This document shows positions 37,540 through 49,417 of a DNA stretch of 64,000 bases, in pieces. How positions within the stretch are numbered: position 1 is the first letter of the stretch; each line of letters starts with the position of its first letter. Both the position numbers and the translations under genes were made by a program. Source of the stretch: Ooceraea biroi (Eukaryota; Arthropoda; Insecta; Hymenoptera; Formicidae); NCBI RefSeq assembly GCF_003672135.1, contig NC_039517.1:1736001-1800000 (forward strand), read 5' to 3'. The notes under the pieces are model-generated. The model saw nothing but the letters and a program-made list of their open reading frames with translations, did no database searches and was not told where the DNA came from.

Positions 37540-39631
37540 GTTTATGACGATACCTTCAACGTGTAATTTTTCCTTGAAAATAATTTATATTATTAACTGA
37601 AAAATTAATCATTTCATGATAAGAAACAAAGAGTAATGGAATTATTTATCTCTTTGTTATCGTTATTTTAATTTTTACGGAAGTGGGAAAAATATCATAT
37701 GGAGAGATACTTAAAAGACAGAAAATAAATACGTCAAGAGATCAAAGTGCTCATCAAGTGATTCGAATCGCCGCGAGTCGGAGCGAGAGCGGATCGAATA
37801 TTTCGCGCGGAGACGTCCCTGCACGCGCGAGCTGGCTTCCGAGAGTCGTCTCATCGTGAACGTGGGGGAGCGAGTGTCAGTAGATCCCACGGGATATTCG
37901 GGACAAATAACGTCCTGATATGGACGCGGCAAACAAGGAAAATACTTCCGCGCCGTACCGCGCGCGTCCCTTTCCCTGCCTGCTCGCATCCCTTTAAAGC
38001 GCATCTCCGCTCGCGGTGGTTCCCGGGATGAATATCGATTCGCGAAGTTAGAAATTCGTTTCGCGGGGATGGAATTGGTTGAAACGCTGCGCCGAGACTA
38101 TTCGTCGCTCTGTCTAAAACCAGTTAAGAACTTGATCCACTCGCCCGAATGGAAATTGATATCGTAGCTCGAAAAATTTTCAGGAGAAGTACAACCGCGC
38201 ATTGAATCGATAATTTCTGCAGCCTCTCGTTCCACGTTGACGTTGTATCCCTCCGCCCGCGATCACCTCCCCGCACGTACAAGCCTACTCTAGACGGATT
38301 CGCACCCGTTCCTTTTTCATTTTAATCGAATCAGCCCGTACGCTGCAACCGCTTTAGTTTACTCGCGCGCGGCAAATGTTCCCCTTTTATTACCGCTCGC
38401 TAATCGCTTTTAGGCATTCCACCTGCCGCTGAGCGTGCTCGAACGAGCACACGTTTCCGCGGAATAAACGCTTATCGGTTTATCCCCTCGTCGCGCAACA
38501 CGTACAAGCCATTAGGCGCCCGCGCGCGCGAGAGGGTTAAGCGGATTTTTCACTCGCGCGTCAAGGGGCCGGGGAGATCCCGCGAGCAGCGGCCTGCCTC
38601 AAAGCGAGAGTCGGGGGCGGGAGGAGAGAGTTCAAGTCGGCGACAGACACGATTCTAATTAAACCGCCGACCCCCTCGCACGCGCGCGCGCTCACGTCGT
38701 TACGGTTATTGTTGTAATTATCGTCGGCGCGTGCACGACGTCGTAGTTGCCTCCGACGCCGACGCCGCTGTTGCTTGTGTAGTTATTGTTTGCCCCGAAA
38801 CTTCCCAGCCGCCCACCGGCGGCGGCGGTCCCCGGGTCCTCCCGGCAACTCCGCATTCATCCCTCCGCGTTTGTCGCGTCTACCGCGAGTTTCGGCTGCA
38901 CGCGCAACTTCGCGCCGGTGAGCTACGTGTTTCGCTAACTGGGTTTACCGCGCTCGCTCAAGAGGGTGAACACCACCGCACGCGGGAACGTTGACAGCTT
39001 CCTCTCGTCTCTGGTGTTCTCGTCCGCCACAGTCGCCCAGATGCGATTTTTAACTCCGCTCTGGATCGTTTATTTAATTTCGAGCGCAATTGCGATGATT
39101 TTCGATCGAGAAGGTCGATGTTGTAGTGTCTCGTGAAATTGAATCTTGGCGAAATCATTGTCGGATTTATTTACCGAGAAATTTATTTATATTAGAGGAT
39201 TGAAAACGATGCTTCAAGACATTGCACGTATCTTTTCGGCGATAATTTTGGAAATGTAAAAGTAAAATAATTTCTGGAATTGTTTTCGCAGAGTATATAT
39301 CCTATATATACGATCGTAGCGTGTCTAATGCGATCACGCTGCGACTCGAGGCAAATCGAGTTGACGAGTTTGTCAAGCGGTCTCTTTGTTCAACGAGGAA
39401 CGCTCGTACCGTGCCGGATAGCCGACCTCCTTTTCTCGCTTGCCAAAGTTACACGGTGAGTTTAGCACTTTGACGTTGCACGTAGGAAACATCTTCGACG
39501 TGCACGTCGGACGTCATACGTCGAGTCTTCTCCACCGTACGTAGGATGTGTCATAAGTCGTGCGTTTCCGCCGAGTATGCAGGAAGAAACGAAGCAGATG
39601 ATCGCTTACTGCCAAAGCACTGATAATTTTC
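37540..39631. other. Unique DNA, no gene recognised
   Basis: CpG-rich blocks (about 38500-38960) alternate with AT-rich ones. A perfect 14-bp palindrome CGACGTGCACGTCG lies at 39496-39509. No coding region is supported. Confidence 0.45.
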
Positions 39632-39639
39632 CTGCTTTC
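39632..39639. repeat. Left 8-bp target-site duplication of A3
   Basis: CTGCTTTC immediately precedes the terminal GGTAAATC of A3. The same eight bases follow the other end at 40518-40525. Confidence 0.8.
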
Positions 39640-40517
39640 GGTAAATCTACCGATTAGCGAACCCACCTCCTATCACCTTGTCCTTGACATATATTATAGA
39701 GGTCACCCTCCTGAGTGACTTTCAAAAGGTTTTAGCCGTCGGTCGTTTACTAAAAAGTTATTAACAAAAGAAGTTTAATGATTTTGCACGAATTTTCAGC
39801 CGTCCACAACAAGCAAAAGGTTATATTTTCCGAAACTGGAGCCCCGGACACACACGCTCGGTTTCAGCCCGCTTCGCGGGAGGGCGGGTGGCAGGGGCTT
39901 CGCCCCCCGCCCCCCGCCAGAACCAGTGTAACAGATTTTACCGTACATATTTTGATCACCTGGTACACGGCACGGATTCCGTGGCTCCAGTTTCGGAAAA
40001 TATAACCTAACCAGGTTAGGTTAGGTTAGTTTAGGTTAGGTTAAAGCAGAGAATACTTTGTATATAACTGTTTATGCTTTTGGTTAAAGTGAAGAATACT
40101 TTGTACTTATATTAAAAGAAACTATTCTATATATTAACGATTCACTGCTTTAAATGACTTTCCTTCCTTCGTTCATATACATATTCGTCTTTTATATCTT
40201 TCAATATTCAAAATAACTACTATATTTGCAAAATTTCTTTTGTTAATAACTTATTCATAAACAACGATCGATGACTAAAAACCTAGTGCGGGTTATTCGG
40301 GAAGGTAACCTTTGTAATATATGTCAATATTATGTTCTTGGTTCGCGTGGACAGCTAAAAATTCGTGCAAAATCATTAAATTTCTTTTGTTAATAACGTT
40401 TTAGTAAACAACGACCGACGGTTAAAACTTGCACAGTGTTACTTAAAAGGGTGACCTCTATAATATATGTCAAGGACAAGGTGATAGGAGGTGGGTTCGC
40501 TAATCGGTAGATTTACC
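39640..40517 (+). mobile_element. Foldback element, family A diverged copy A3, interrupted
   Basis: The ends GGTAAATCTACCGATTAGCG and the inverted form at the right are perfect, and CTGCTTTC flanks both sides as an 8-base duplication. The interior follows the same plan and orientation as A1: TCGTT...TTAAAAAGTTATTAAC modules, TTAGG repeats and the GCAGAGAATACTTTGTA segment. The terminal 40 bases are of a different subtype (GAACCCACCTCCTATCACC where A1 has GACCCAGCCCCGATGACC). Much of the left inner module is missing and a 189-base GC-rich element sits in its place. The GG...CC ends with 8-bp duplication would suit Merlin-type elements, but this is a weak assignment. Confidence 0.85.
39819..40007. 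mobile_element. 189-bp GC-rich nested element with 25-bp inverted repeats
   Basis: GGTTATATTTTCCGAAACTG begins the left end at 39819 and the exact inverse closes the right end at 40007; the perfect match extends to 25 bases. The interior is very GC-rich with small hairpins (CCCGCTTCGCGGG and GGGGCTTCGCCCC), unlike the AT-rich host element A3. I find no clear target duplication, and part of A3 is missing at the insertion point. The 75-codon frame through it is not a gene. Confidence 0.8.
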
Positions 40518-41585
40518 CTGCTTTCGATTTTGGATCGAAGTATATAAATATAGGTACATATTCATTTACATATTATCATTTATTTATATTACGATATTAC
40601 CTTATTACATCACTACATACATACAATATTTTGGTAGAAAGTTGTCTTTTATTATAAAAATTTTCACTAGTTCTGTCACTGGCTTCTTATATTTCTAAAT
40701 TTATTTTTAATTAATTAACAATTTTTCATTATTTATATTAATAAACACACGACATATATACTTGTCGTACTAAGAGCATACGTGATGAGACGTAGGACGT
40801 GGAAAGAAGATGATCAGCGTTTACCGCATGTCGCTACGTTAATTTTTCGCCGAGTTACAGAATTTCGAACAACCGTTTATGCACGAGCGCGAGCACGTGT
40901 TCGCGCTCACGTGATCTATTACGTCGCTATTGCATAACCGTTACGCGACGCTCAGCTGATCAGCTGATTAGAGGCAGCGGTAGTTTTTCGCGGCGACCAC
41001 GTGCTTGCGGCGGTCACGTGACCCTTCACTAGGCGGCTCGGTCGCTCGATCATGATCGCGCGGATCGATATAATTACTGATATCTCTACACAGAGAAATC
41101 GCAGCGAGGTGGATCGGGTCTCGTTCGAAAGTTGACACATCAGCACTTCCACCGAGTCCACAATTATTAATTTCGCGTACTTAATTCGCGGGATATCATC
41201 GATTGATTGTGAAAACAGAATTAATTTCAAGCCGAATATCGATCATTCGTGTCTAAAAATGCAAATCGTCCCGTATTCAAATGATCATATCTCGGCTCAC
41301 GATGATCGTAGCGATATGAAACAAAGTCTATTAAAAAGTATACTTTACTCTTTGCAACAATATCAAAATCACATTGTTTTTCAATTACAAAGCAGTACCT
41401 GAAAATCATTGACTACATGATACTCTTTTATGATGCTTTCGCTTTTACGGTGCAACTTTTTCTTTCATATGATGCTGTCTTGGTGTAAAGTTTGCGTCGA
41501 GCAACGATACGGGATCGCAATATTCACGTGCCGTTGATCGCGCGTGCATCTATTACGACGCATATACTCGATTTATCCTGCCTGT
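40518..41585. other. AT-rich then CpG-rich unique DNA with E-box cluster
   Basis: About 40540-40760 is strongly AT-rich. The E-box cluster at 40894-41020 is described separately. No coding frame is supported. Confidence 0.45.
40894..41020. promoter_or_regulatory. Cluster of four CACGTG and two CAGCTG E-boxes
   Basis: CACGTG occurs at 40894-40899, 40908-40913, 40998-41003 and 41015-41020, and CAGCTG at 40953-40958 and 40961-40966. The first lies at the centre of an imperfect 24-base palindrome (GAGCGCGA...TCGCGCTC) and the last within the perfect palindrome GGTCACGTGACC. CACGTG is bound by bHLH factors such as CLK/CYC, Myc/Max, USF and MITF/TFEB. About sixteen are expected by chance in 64 kb, so four in 127 bases is a striking concentration. 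That it is an enhancer or promoter is inference. Confidence 0.45.
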
Positions 41586-41589
41586 TTAA

Positions 41590-42301
41590 GGGGGGAGCCT
41601 GCTTTAGAACGTTGAAAATAAGGTATAATTTTACGAATTGTTTTGGAGAAACTATACAGCGGATCATTATAAAACTTTGATGCATTTATTAGTACATGTT
41701 TAAAGATAAAAAAAATTATTTTTTTATTTGAATATATCGCCTGTAGAGGTCGTCCTGGAGGCATCTTAGTGCAGCCGGCATTGTAAATTGGTGAGCATTC
41801 TCCTGCCTCCAAATTTCATCCAAACTGAAAAATTGAAATATTTTCTTGTTATTTATGAATTCCCATCGTCGATGAACCTTTAATATTCATAAAAACATTA
41901 AGTTAAACAATTATTTTTGCATGAAAAAGTTCAAAAACTTTGCCTAAAAATCGTACTTTTGTGTTCTAAGTTCCACCATTTTGGCACTTTTCAACTTTTT
42001 TCTTCTCTCTTTGGTTCATCGACGATGGGAATTCATAAATAACGAGAAGATATTTCAATTTTTCAGTTTAGACGAAATTTGGAGGCAGGAGAATGCTCAC
42101 CAATTTACAATGGCGGCTGCACTAAGATGCCTCCAGGACGACCTCTACAGGCGATATATTCAAATAAAAAAATAATTTTTTTTATCTTTAAACATGTACT
42201 AATAAATGCATCAAAGTTTTATAATGATCCGCTGTATAGTTTCTTCAAAAACAATTCGTAAAATATACCTTATTTTCAGCGTTCTAAAGCAGGCTCCTCC
42301 C
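41590..42301. mobile_element. 712-bp palindromic element flanked by TTAA
   Basis: TTAA lies directly outside both ends (41586-41589 and 42302-42305), the duplication used by piggyBac and Kolobok elements. The outer ends read GGGGGGAGCCTGCTTTAGAA on the left and, inward from the right, GGGAGGAGCCTGCTTTAGAA. The arms are 289 bases each (41590-41878 and 42013-42301) with a 134-base AT-rich spacer. A frame starting MEAGECSPIYN is open outward in both arms, minus strand on the left and plus strand on the right, simply because the arms mirror each other. No transposase is recognisable, so this is a non-autonomous element. Confidence 0.9.
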
Positions 42302-42305
42302 TTAA

Positions 42306-44931
42306 AGCACCATCCGATATTAGGCGATATCACGGTCCATCGTGATGTTCATAACAACCATATCGCGTTCCAGTGTCTTCATAGAAGATGTACGCGGATT
42401 TTCAGCCATTTACGCGTCCGCGGCACATGCAAGGCTCGTTGAAAATCGGAGAGAGAGAGAGAGAGAGAGAGAGAGATACTGAGAACGTTTCCTGAGCGTT
42501 TCCTTGTGAGCGTCGTAAGCGTCGACATCACGAGTCGTTGATGTCGACGACTACGACGACGACGACGACTTGGCGATGTCGAGCTCCCTCTTCTTCACGT
42601 ACTCCGCGAAATTACACGGTAACTTTACCAGCGCATTTTGACGTTACAAGACGGTGCCCGGCCGGCAAAGAGCTCGCTCGCTCGCTCGCTCGCTCCCTCG
42701 CTGCAGGCATACTTTTCCGCCGCAGTTTTTTTCCGGCAGCGAAAAGTTTCCCGACGTGCTCGGACGGCGAGCATCTCCTCCGTCGAGCGAAGGAAATCAT
42801 AGTGCGCGCTGTTGGGGAAATTATACCGAAGCGCCGCTACTAGTGAGGCACCGTCAGGAAAGTTCGGAGGCCCACGTCCCCTCTCGGAAAAGCGGAGTGA
42901 ATTGCCACGTACTCCGTAGCGATAGCGCATCGATTCTCTTTTATCGGACGAAAGTTACGAGTGAGAAAAGTTTCACAATCGCGTCTGTATTTGTAAAAGA
43001 TAACACAAGTAGCTGATGGCTTTAAAAATGTGAAGCTCATTGGAAAATGCACACACTGTTTTGATGAATATTACATTGGATTACGGTGTCGCGGTCTCGC
43101 ATTAGTAACTGATTGATTAGGATTAAATTAGAATTGTGTAATTGTACATATAATATAATTTTAATGATGATAGAAATCTAATTAGATAAATTACATATTT
43201 TAGGTATGCTTTTAATATAGTATTTTCTTCAAAGATTAATACTGTAATGTCTTTTTTGTTGTTGAGATTTCAGATTTATACATCATATTAATTCTAATAC
43301 TCTAATATTACGAAATAGTACAATCGCATTCTGAATTAATCCTTTTTTCTGAATTGATTGAACAGCTTGATATAATTATTCGTCGCGAATATAATTTATT
43401 CTCTCTAAGAATGTGAGACAATAAAGACCTTTTTTAAGATAAATCTACTTCCTCTTTAAATTTAATTAAAATCTACTAAGATATAAAATAATTATTGCAT
43501 CACGAATGTCGAGTCTTAATAATCTTCTCGTTAACCGTCGAATTTCCTGCCTAGACACCCTCATCGAAAAAGTATCCGGAAATTAATCGCAGGACTCAAA
43601 TGAGGGGGTGAATCGGCGCGAATCGACGTGTCGCATCTCTTGTCGGGAAGTTTATCGTCCGGCAGGATCGAAGTGCATTAACTCTCCGCTCTCCAAAAAG
43701 CCCGAATCGCGTGAAAGCGCGTGTACGTCGGTTTCATGGGTGACGAGCGCCCACGGGGGCGAAGTAACCCCTCTCTCGCTCATCTGGTTTCCAGTTCGTC
43801 CCTTTTTTGCCTCCTTTCGACCGCGCTCCCTCTCGACCCCTCGCACCTGCGGTTCTGGCTATCGCGAAAGCTTTTCGCCGGTCCACGTTTCGTCCATTGC
43901 CGCGGATTCCTCTGCAATTCGTCGCGGAATTCGGTTGTTCGGTGCCGAGATCAATTTGCGCTATTAATAGCGCGCGCTCGCAACCGGAACGACAATCGCG
44001 GATCCTCGTTATTCTGACGTGGATTTTCGCGAGCGCGAATCCGATTGCGTCGTGCAATAATATTCACCCGGATAGCCGATTAACATTTATCGCAAACCAA
44101 AATTAACCGGTGGGCAATCTGCATTACGCAAAGTGGAGCACTCTTGACTCCGGCGAGCTCGGTGAAATTCGCGTAAATATCAAATAATTAAATAAAGACA
44201 CGCGAGAAAACGCGTTGAACGGAGAACGACGATATTAAATGAATGGCACGACGAATTTCGAGTCGCGATAAACATTCAATGTGTAATAAGGGCGAGGCGA
44301 GCTAGGTGCCCCGCGTTCAGCTTCGATCCCCGAAAATCCGGGGTTCACCCCGGAATTAACGTCGTGAAAAGCGGGAAGCCGCGACGCGTGTCGCGCCGGT
44401 TGTCCGCGGCACCGTTGGCGAATTCATAATATCCCCCCTTATTATAATGACATTCCTGGGGCACGTGGCGACCCGGGACACCCCGTGCACCCCGACACAC
44501 GTGCAACCTGCCGCGATCTCGTCGGGTAGTCACGTGGCTGGGATCTCATCAAACTTTCATCCTTCCTGCGAGAAGACGGCACACGCTCGTGCGGTGCACC
44601 GTTTCTTCTCTCTCTCTCCCTCTCTCTTGTCTTTGTTCCTTTTTTATAGTTGAGTCTCCCTTTCCTCCTTCCTCTGCTGCTTCATCCATTTTACCGCTCC
44701 TCTTTTACCACCCTCCGCCAATAAATTGCAATTGCCCTGATCTCGGGCGGCCATTTCGCGTCCCCTCTCACCTTGTCGCCGTCGCAACTTATTCATTTAT
44801 TAATATTCTCGCCGTTTCTGTAATTATTTGCGCGCGTTCAGACAAATCCGGACAAATATTCAAATCGGCTACTTGCTATCGATTAATCGACTTATCGATA
44901 AAATAGTCGGATCAAGATGGCAGAAGGACAA
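42306..44931. other. Unique DNA with microsatellites, no gene recognised
   Basis: Microsatellites: (GA)n at 42448-42476, (GAC)n at about 42547-42571 and (GCTC)n at about 42671-42703. An AT-rich block occupies about 43040-43550. The remaining frames are low-complexity or overlapping. Confidence 0.45.
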
Positions 44932-45085
44932 CACTGTTGGAAGTCACTGTGTGAATATCACACTTTATCGCGCGTGATGTGTGTCCGCCGTTTCAAGACG
45001 TCTATAAGTGTGTGAATTTTTCACGCATGCATGAGTGTTTTACTTTATTAGCGTGTGTGATTTTTCATACTGATGGAGGTGTGTG

Positions 45086-45460
45086 ACTTATTGGTGTGTG
45101 TGACTTTTCATAAGGCTGGAAGTGTGTGACTTACAAGGAAGGTCTCTCATATTAGGTGTCCTCTTCGATTTTAATAAAACTTGGAAGGTTTGTAGAGCAG
45201 GACAAAATATTCGTATTTTTTTATCGGCAACCGAACATGTTCAAGGGGTTAAATCAGCCCTTGAAAATTTAGATTTTCGAAGGTTGCAGATTTTATTCCT
45301 TAAACATGTTTGATTGTCAATAAGAAGAAATACGAATATTTTGGATCCTTTTACAAATCTACCAAGTTTCATTAAAATCGGAGAGGAATACCTACTATGA
45401 AAGACTTTCCTTGTAAGTCACACTTCCAGCCCTATGAAAAGTCACACACACCAATAAGTT
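45086..45460. repeat. Imperfect 375-bp palindrome
   Basis: ACTTATTGGTGTGTGTGACT on the left (45086 onward) is mirrored at about 45460, and the match continues inward through GGCTGGAAGTGTG, TTACAAGGAA, TTTTAAT.AAACTTGG and ATTCGTATTT almost to the centre. The arms are clearly diverged, so it is older than the palindrome at 36963-37539. Confidence 0.8.
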
Positions 45461-45486
45461 ACAGACCTGAAAGACCATCCTTCTTA

Positions 45487-46419
45487 CAAGTAACACTACC
45501 CAAGTGTCACACGCCGATTTTGATAAGCTTTGAATATGTTGTTGCTAGGTCAAAATATGAGATACATATTTTTTTATATCGGCCCGTTTTGCCATTAAGG
45601 GGTGAAACACCCTCTTGAAAAAAATCGGGTTTTATATTTCTTAGCGAATACCGTCGAAACAATAAAACATATAAGAAAAAGTTTCAAGTAAAAGTTTTAT
45701 GGATTCTAATGTACTTTATAACAGTGCAATCAGATTTTTCGAAAATGTCATATTTTTCGAAATTCCTTTTCCCCTCCACAATTTTTGAAAATTTTAAAAT
45801 TCATCTTTCAGCAAAACTTCAAGCATATTTAACGACAATTCAACCATATATGATAAGGTCATATTCTGAAAACGCATTTTTCAAAAATAAGCTAAAAGTA
45901 CCTTCTATATCGCTACATACGCGCCCCGTCCGTATTCTCGTATTTAATACGCTAGTTACTCCTGGCAACAGTTTTTTCGCACAGAGATAACAATGAAGTC
46001 GGGGGATTACTTTTAATTAACAAAATAAGTCAGGTTCTCGCCCTCTGCCGGACCCAGAAATGGTCAACGTAGAGCTGACAAGAAAATTTTACTTTTTTTA
46101 TTTTTTTCAATATTTCTAAATTTGTTTATTTTTGCTCTATAATTGCATATATACTAACATTTCTTATAAATCTGATTGCACTGTTATAAAGTACATTAGA
46201 ATCCATAAAACTTTTACTTGAAACTCTTTCTTATATGTTTTATTGTTTCGACGGTATTCACTAAGAAATATAAAACCCGATTTTTTTCAAGAGGGTGTTT
46301 CACCCCTTAATGGCAAAACGGGCCGATATAAAAAAATATGTATCTCATATTTTGACCTAGACAACAACATATTCAAAGCTTATCAAAATCGGCGTGTGAC
46401 ACTTGGGTAGTGTTACTTG
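45487..46419. mobile_element. 933-bp foldback element flanked by TTA
   Basis: The ends read CAAGTAACACTACCCAAGTG inward on both strands. TTA lies outside each end (45484-45486 and 46420-46422), a three-base duplication like the TWA of PIF/Harbinger elements, though the class is not proven. The arms are about 250 bases (to about 45735 and from about 46171) with few differences. About 435 bases lie between them. No transposase is present. Confidence 0.8.
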
Positions 46420-47017
46420 TTAGTAACCTATGAAAAAGTGCAGTAAATGTTATAATACATTTGTTCCATCGTTTTCAATTTAACACAACAATTATCACAG
46501 ACTAAGCCTTACTACTTATTGACTTTATAATTTGTCTTTAATCACTACTGGAACACATTAGCAACAAATTATAAGCAGGCAAAATAATTATCGCTCGGCA
46601 GAAGAGCCTGTTTGCCGCCATGAGTTCGCGCGACTGTTGCGTTGCTAGGTGATTCGTAATATATTTTCGATAAAGTGTATAATATTCACACAGTGCTTCT
46701 AACTGTGTAGTGTGTGACTGGTCAGTGCGTGTGACTTTTTCAATATGTGTTATATTCACACATATAGAAACATTACACATATGTGAATACTACGGTGTTT
46801 GACTATTTTATGCATCATTGGGTGTTTGACTAAATTCATACGTTGAGGTGTGATTTTTACACATTCTCTAGCGTATTTTACGCGCGCACCTTCAGACGCA
46901 AGTGCATGATGTTTAAAAATCATGCATCAAATATGTGTAACGCATTAATATTCACACATTTTAAATGTGTAACGTGTTAATATTCACACATGTGTGACAG
47001 ATCAACTTCTAACAGTG

Positions 47018-48310
47018 AAGAGGCTCACGCACGGTTTGTCGAGAATCTCTGTATTGAATTCTGTAATAATCGACGAAGCGCAACCTTGTGTCATTGGTTT
47101 TCGATAAGAAACTGTCGCCCAATGTACAATGTTCGTTACGAGTTTCCGCAAAAAATCGAAATCGCCGAGAAAAAGCGAGCCAAAATAGAAGAATGACCTC
47201 GGCCGCCTACGTCATCGCGCCCGGGCGCGACAGCGCGACTCGCGGCGCACTTCACGTCGTATCAACCTCCGAACGCGTAACGACGAACCGGTCCGCGCGC
47301 TACATTCCGCCTGGCAAATTGTTAATCGTTACAGCGTTTTACACGTCGTGAGTATAGTATTGGAGGCTGCATTACACACGCGTGAGTCCTACGTACTCGT
47401 TCGGCACGCCGAGTTAATCGATCGTTGCGAGATACGAGTACGTAAAGTTGCGGCGAAAATTAACCTAACTTCGGTCGCGAATTTTTCGACGAACCGCTCC
47501 AGTCGCGATCGCACTTGAAACGGTTTTTATTATTTAATTAACTTCTTTTTACTGAATAATTTTACTAATTTTTATAGGAAGACAAATTATCGAATATCGT
47601 ATATTAATATGACATATTAATATTTCCGTATATCAATATTTAACAAATTCTTTCAATAAATTGTTTCATATTTTTATAATCAATTACATTTCCTTCATTA
47701 ATTAATTAATTATGAAATTATGAAATTATTATTAGAAATTATGAGATTTCTTCGTTAAAAGTTAAAATATATTCCTAATATAACTCTACTTTAACCTAAC
47801 GTTTTCCCAACTTCTCCTCGAATTAAACTCTCCCCCTTCTTTACTTCTGACCTTTCAAAAGACCAACAGAGTTAATGAACTTGAACAAGTTTCGAAATAT
47901 ACTACAAAAATCTAAATTTTCTATTAACTTATAATATTATTATTTTTCACTATTATTCTAATTTGAACTTAATATTAATATTAATATTAATATTATTAGT
48001 TTTCGCGATTTTCGCACCTGAACATCGTGCGGAATTAAAGCTCGGTAAAGCGTGAGTTGAATCGCGTTTAAAATATGTTACACTTTGTTGTTTCATCGCG
48101 GCGCGAGTATTAGTGCGCGTTTCAATGATTGAACAGAGTGCGGATAATATTGCGAAGTTTATTACTGATTGAATGATCGCAACGAGATGTAATTGGGCGA
48201 ATTACAGTTTTCCAAATGTGTGTAGTGTGTAGCGTGTATCTGTGATAAATATGTGGCTAATGCAGCATCGGAGGATCCGGTACGGGCGATGCAACATCGG
48301 GTCAAAGGTA
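47018..48310. other. Unique DNA, AT-rich, no gene recognised
   Basis: The first 500 bases are CpG-rich and the rest AT-rich, with a (TTAATA)n-like run at about 47965-47998. No coding frame is supported. Confidence 0.45.
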
Positions 48311-49150
48311 AATACACAAATTTTTCATTTAATTCCTTGCGGTTGATTTTCTGACGCGGTTTTTGAGCATGCATTTGTCGAGTTAAGAGAAATATTGCAC
48401 AAACGATCGCAAAAGAGTAATTACGATCATGTATATGCATTCTGGTTTTATCGAGCTTGCTTCCCTATTTTTAACATTAAATTTTAAAATCGCAGCACTT
48501 TTAGATCGAGATTTCACGGAAACGAACTGAAAAAGCAGTAACACGGATTATGTGTTCTGCGCTTTTTGATATTGTTAGTTGATGTTATTTTATTGTTACG
48601 TTATTTTCTATCGATAGCGGAATTTGAGAACGAGGTAACTGGCAATCAAAGAAAATTGCGTGTTTGCTTGCGCGTGTGATTCGTTAAGAATCTTTTGCAT
48701 ACTATTAATCTTTTTTTAAATTTAACCAACATGTTGAGTTTTGTTTCAGAGCTGATAGCAGGATGTAGCGGATCCTGGGATGCAACTGTTTCCGTGAGTG
48801 ATGATTGAAATAATATTTAAGGTGGTGGATGTTTTCTTGCAAAATCAGTGCGATTTAGTTTGCTTCGAAATAGATGCTTTTTTATGTAGATTTTGCATAC
48901 TTTGTATATAAATCGTTGAATGAAGAATGCGCGGAACGCTTAACTTAAATTCTCTCCATATTCTTTGATATCTTCATGAAATAAGAAATATATAATTCAG
49001 TCATTTCTCATTATATCATCTTTTATATTTGTAAGAGAAAATACGTAGAGAGAATAATTAAAATTTTAATGTTTCCTTGGATTGATGTAAAATATTTTAT
49101 TTCTAAGAGCTCGCAAATATGTTTATTGTTGACGAAGCACCGTTTCATTC
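48311..49150 (-). repeat. Dispersed repeat copy 2 (inverted partner of 16348-17130)
   Basis: The reverse complement aligns along its length to 16348-17130. Examples are AATACACAAATTTTTCATTT at 48311, TTTAACCAACATGTTGAG near 48721 and AAGAGCTCGCAAATATGTTT near 49106. This copy is about 57 bases longer through small insertions. No shared reading frame or terminal repeats were seen. Confidence 0.8.
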
Positions 49151-49417
49151 AACGACATAATGTCTTTCCATGGACGTAAATAATCGTTCGTCAAATAATA
49201 CGGTATTTCGCGAAATAATCGCGTCGTACTCAATTTCACTTAAATTGGAATTCGGGAATTCGCGATTTCTGCATCTCTCAATCTTCTATTTTTCTCGCGT
49301 CGCGAGTGAAGTGCAGTGAAACGAAGAACAATACCGAATCTTCTCGTATCGTTTTACTCATCTCTCAAACAAGTTTAAAAATTCCGTAATTGTTCGTGAT
49401 TCAAGTATGCAGTAAAG

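Larger units (their letters stand above)
44932..47017. mobile_element. TGTGTGAC-rich repeat region with CACTGTT ends, probably a nested transposon relic
   Basis: The left edge CACTGTTGGAAGTCACTGTG has two inverted counterparts on the right. One ends at about 46707 (inward CACAGTTAGAAGCACTGTGT) and one at 47017 (inward CACTGTTAGAAGTTGATCTG). TGTGTGAC or its complement recurs many times in the outer parts, as subterminal repeats do in hAT-type elements. Two separate foldback elements occupy the middle. The eight bases outside (AAGGACAA left, AAGAGGCT right) do not match, so a target duplication is not confirmed. The hAT suggestion is inference. Confidence 0.6.
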
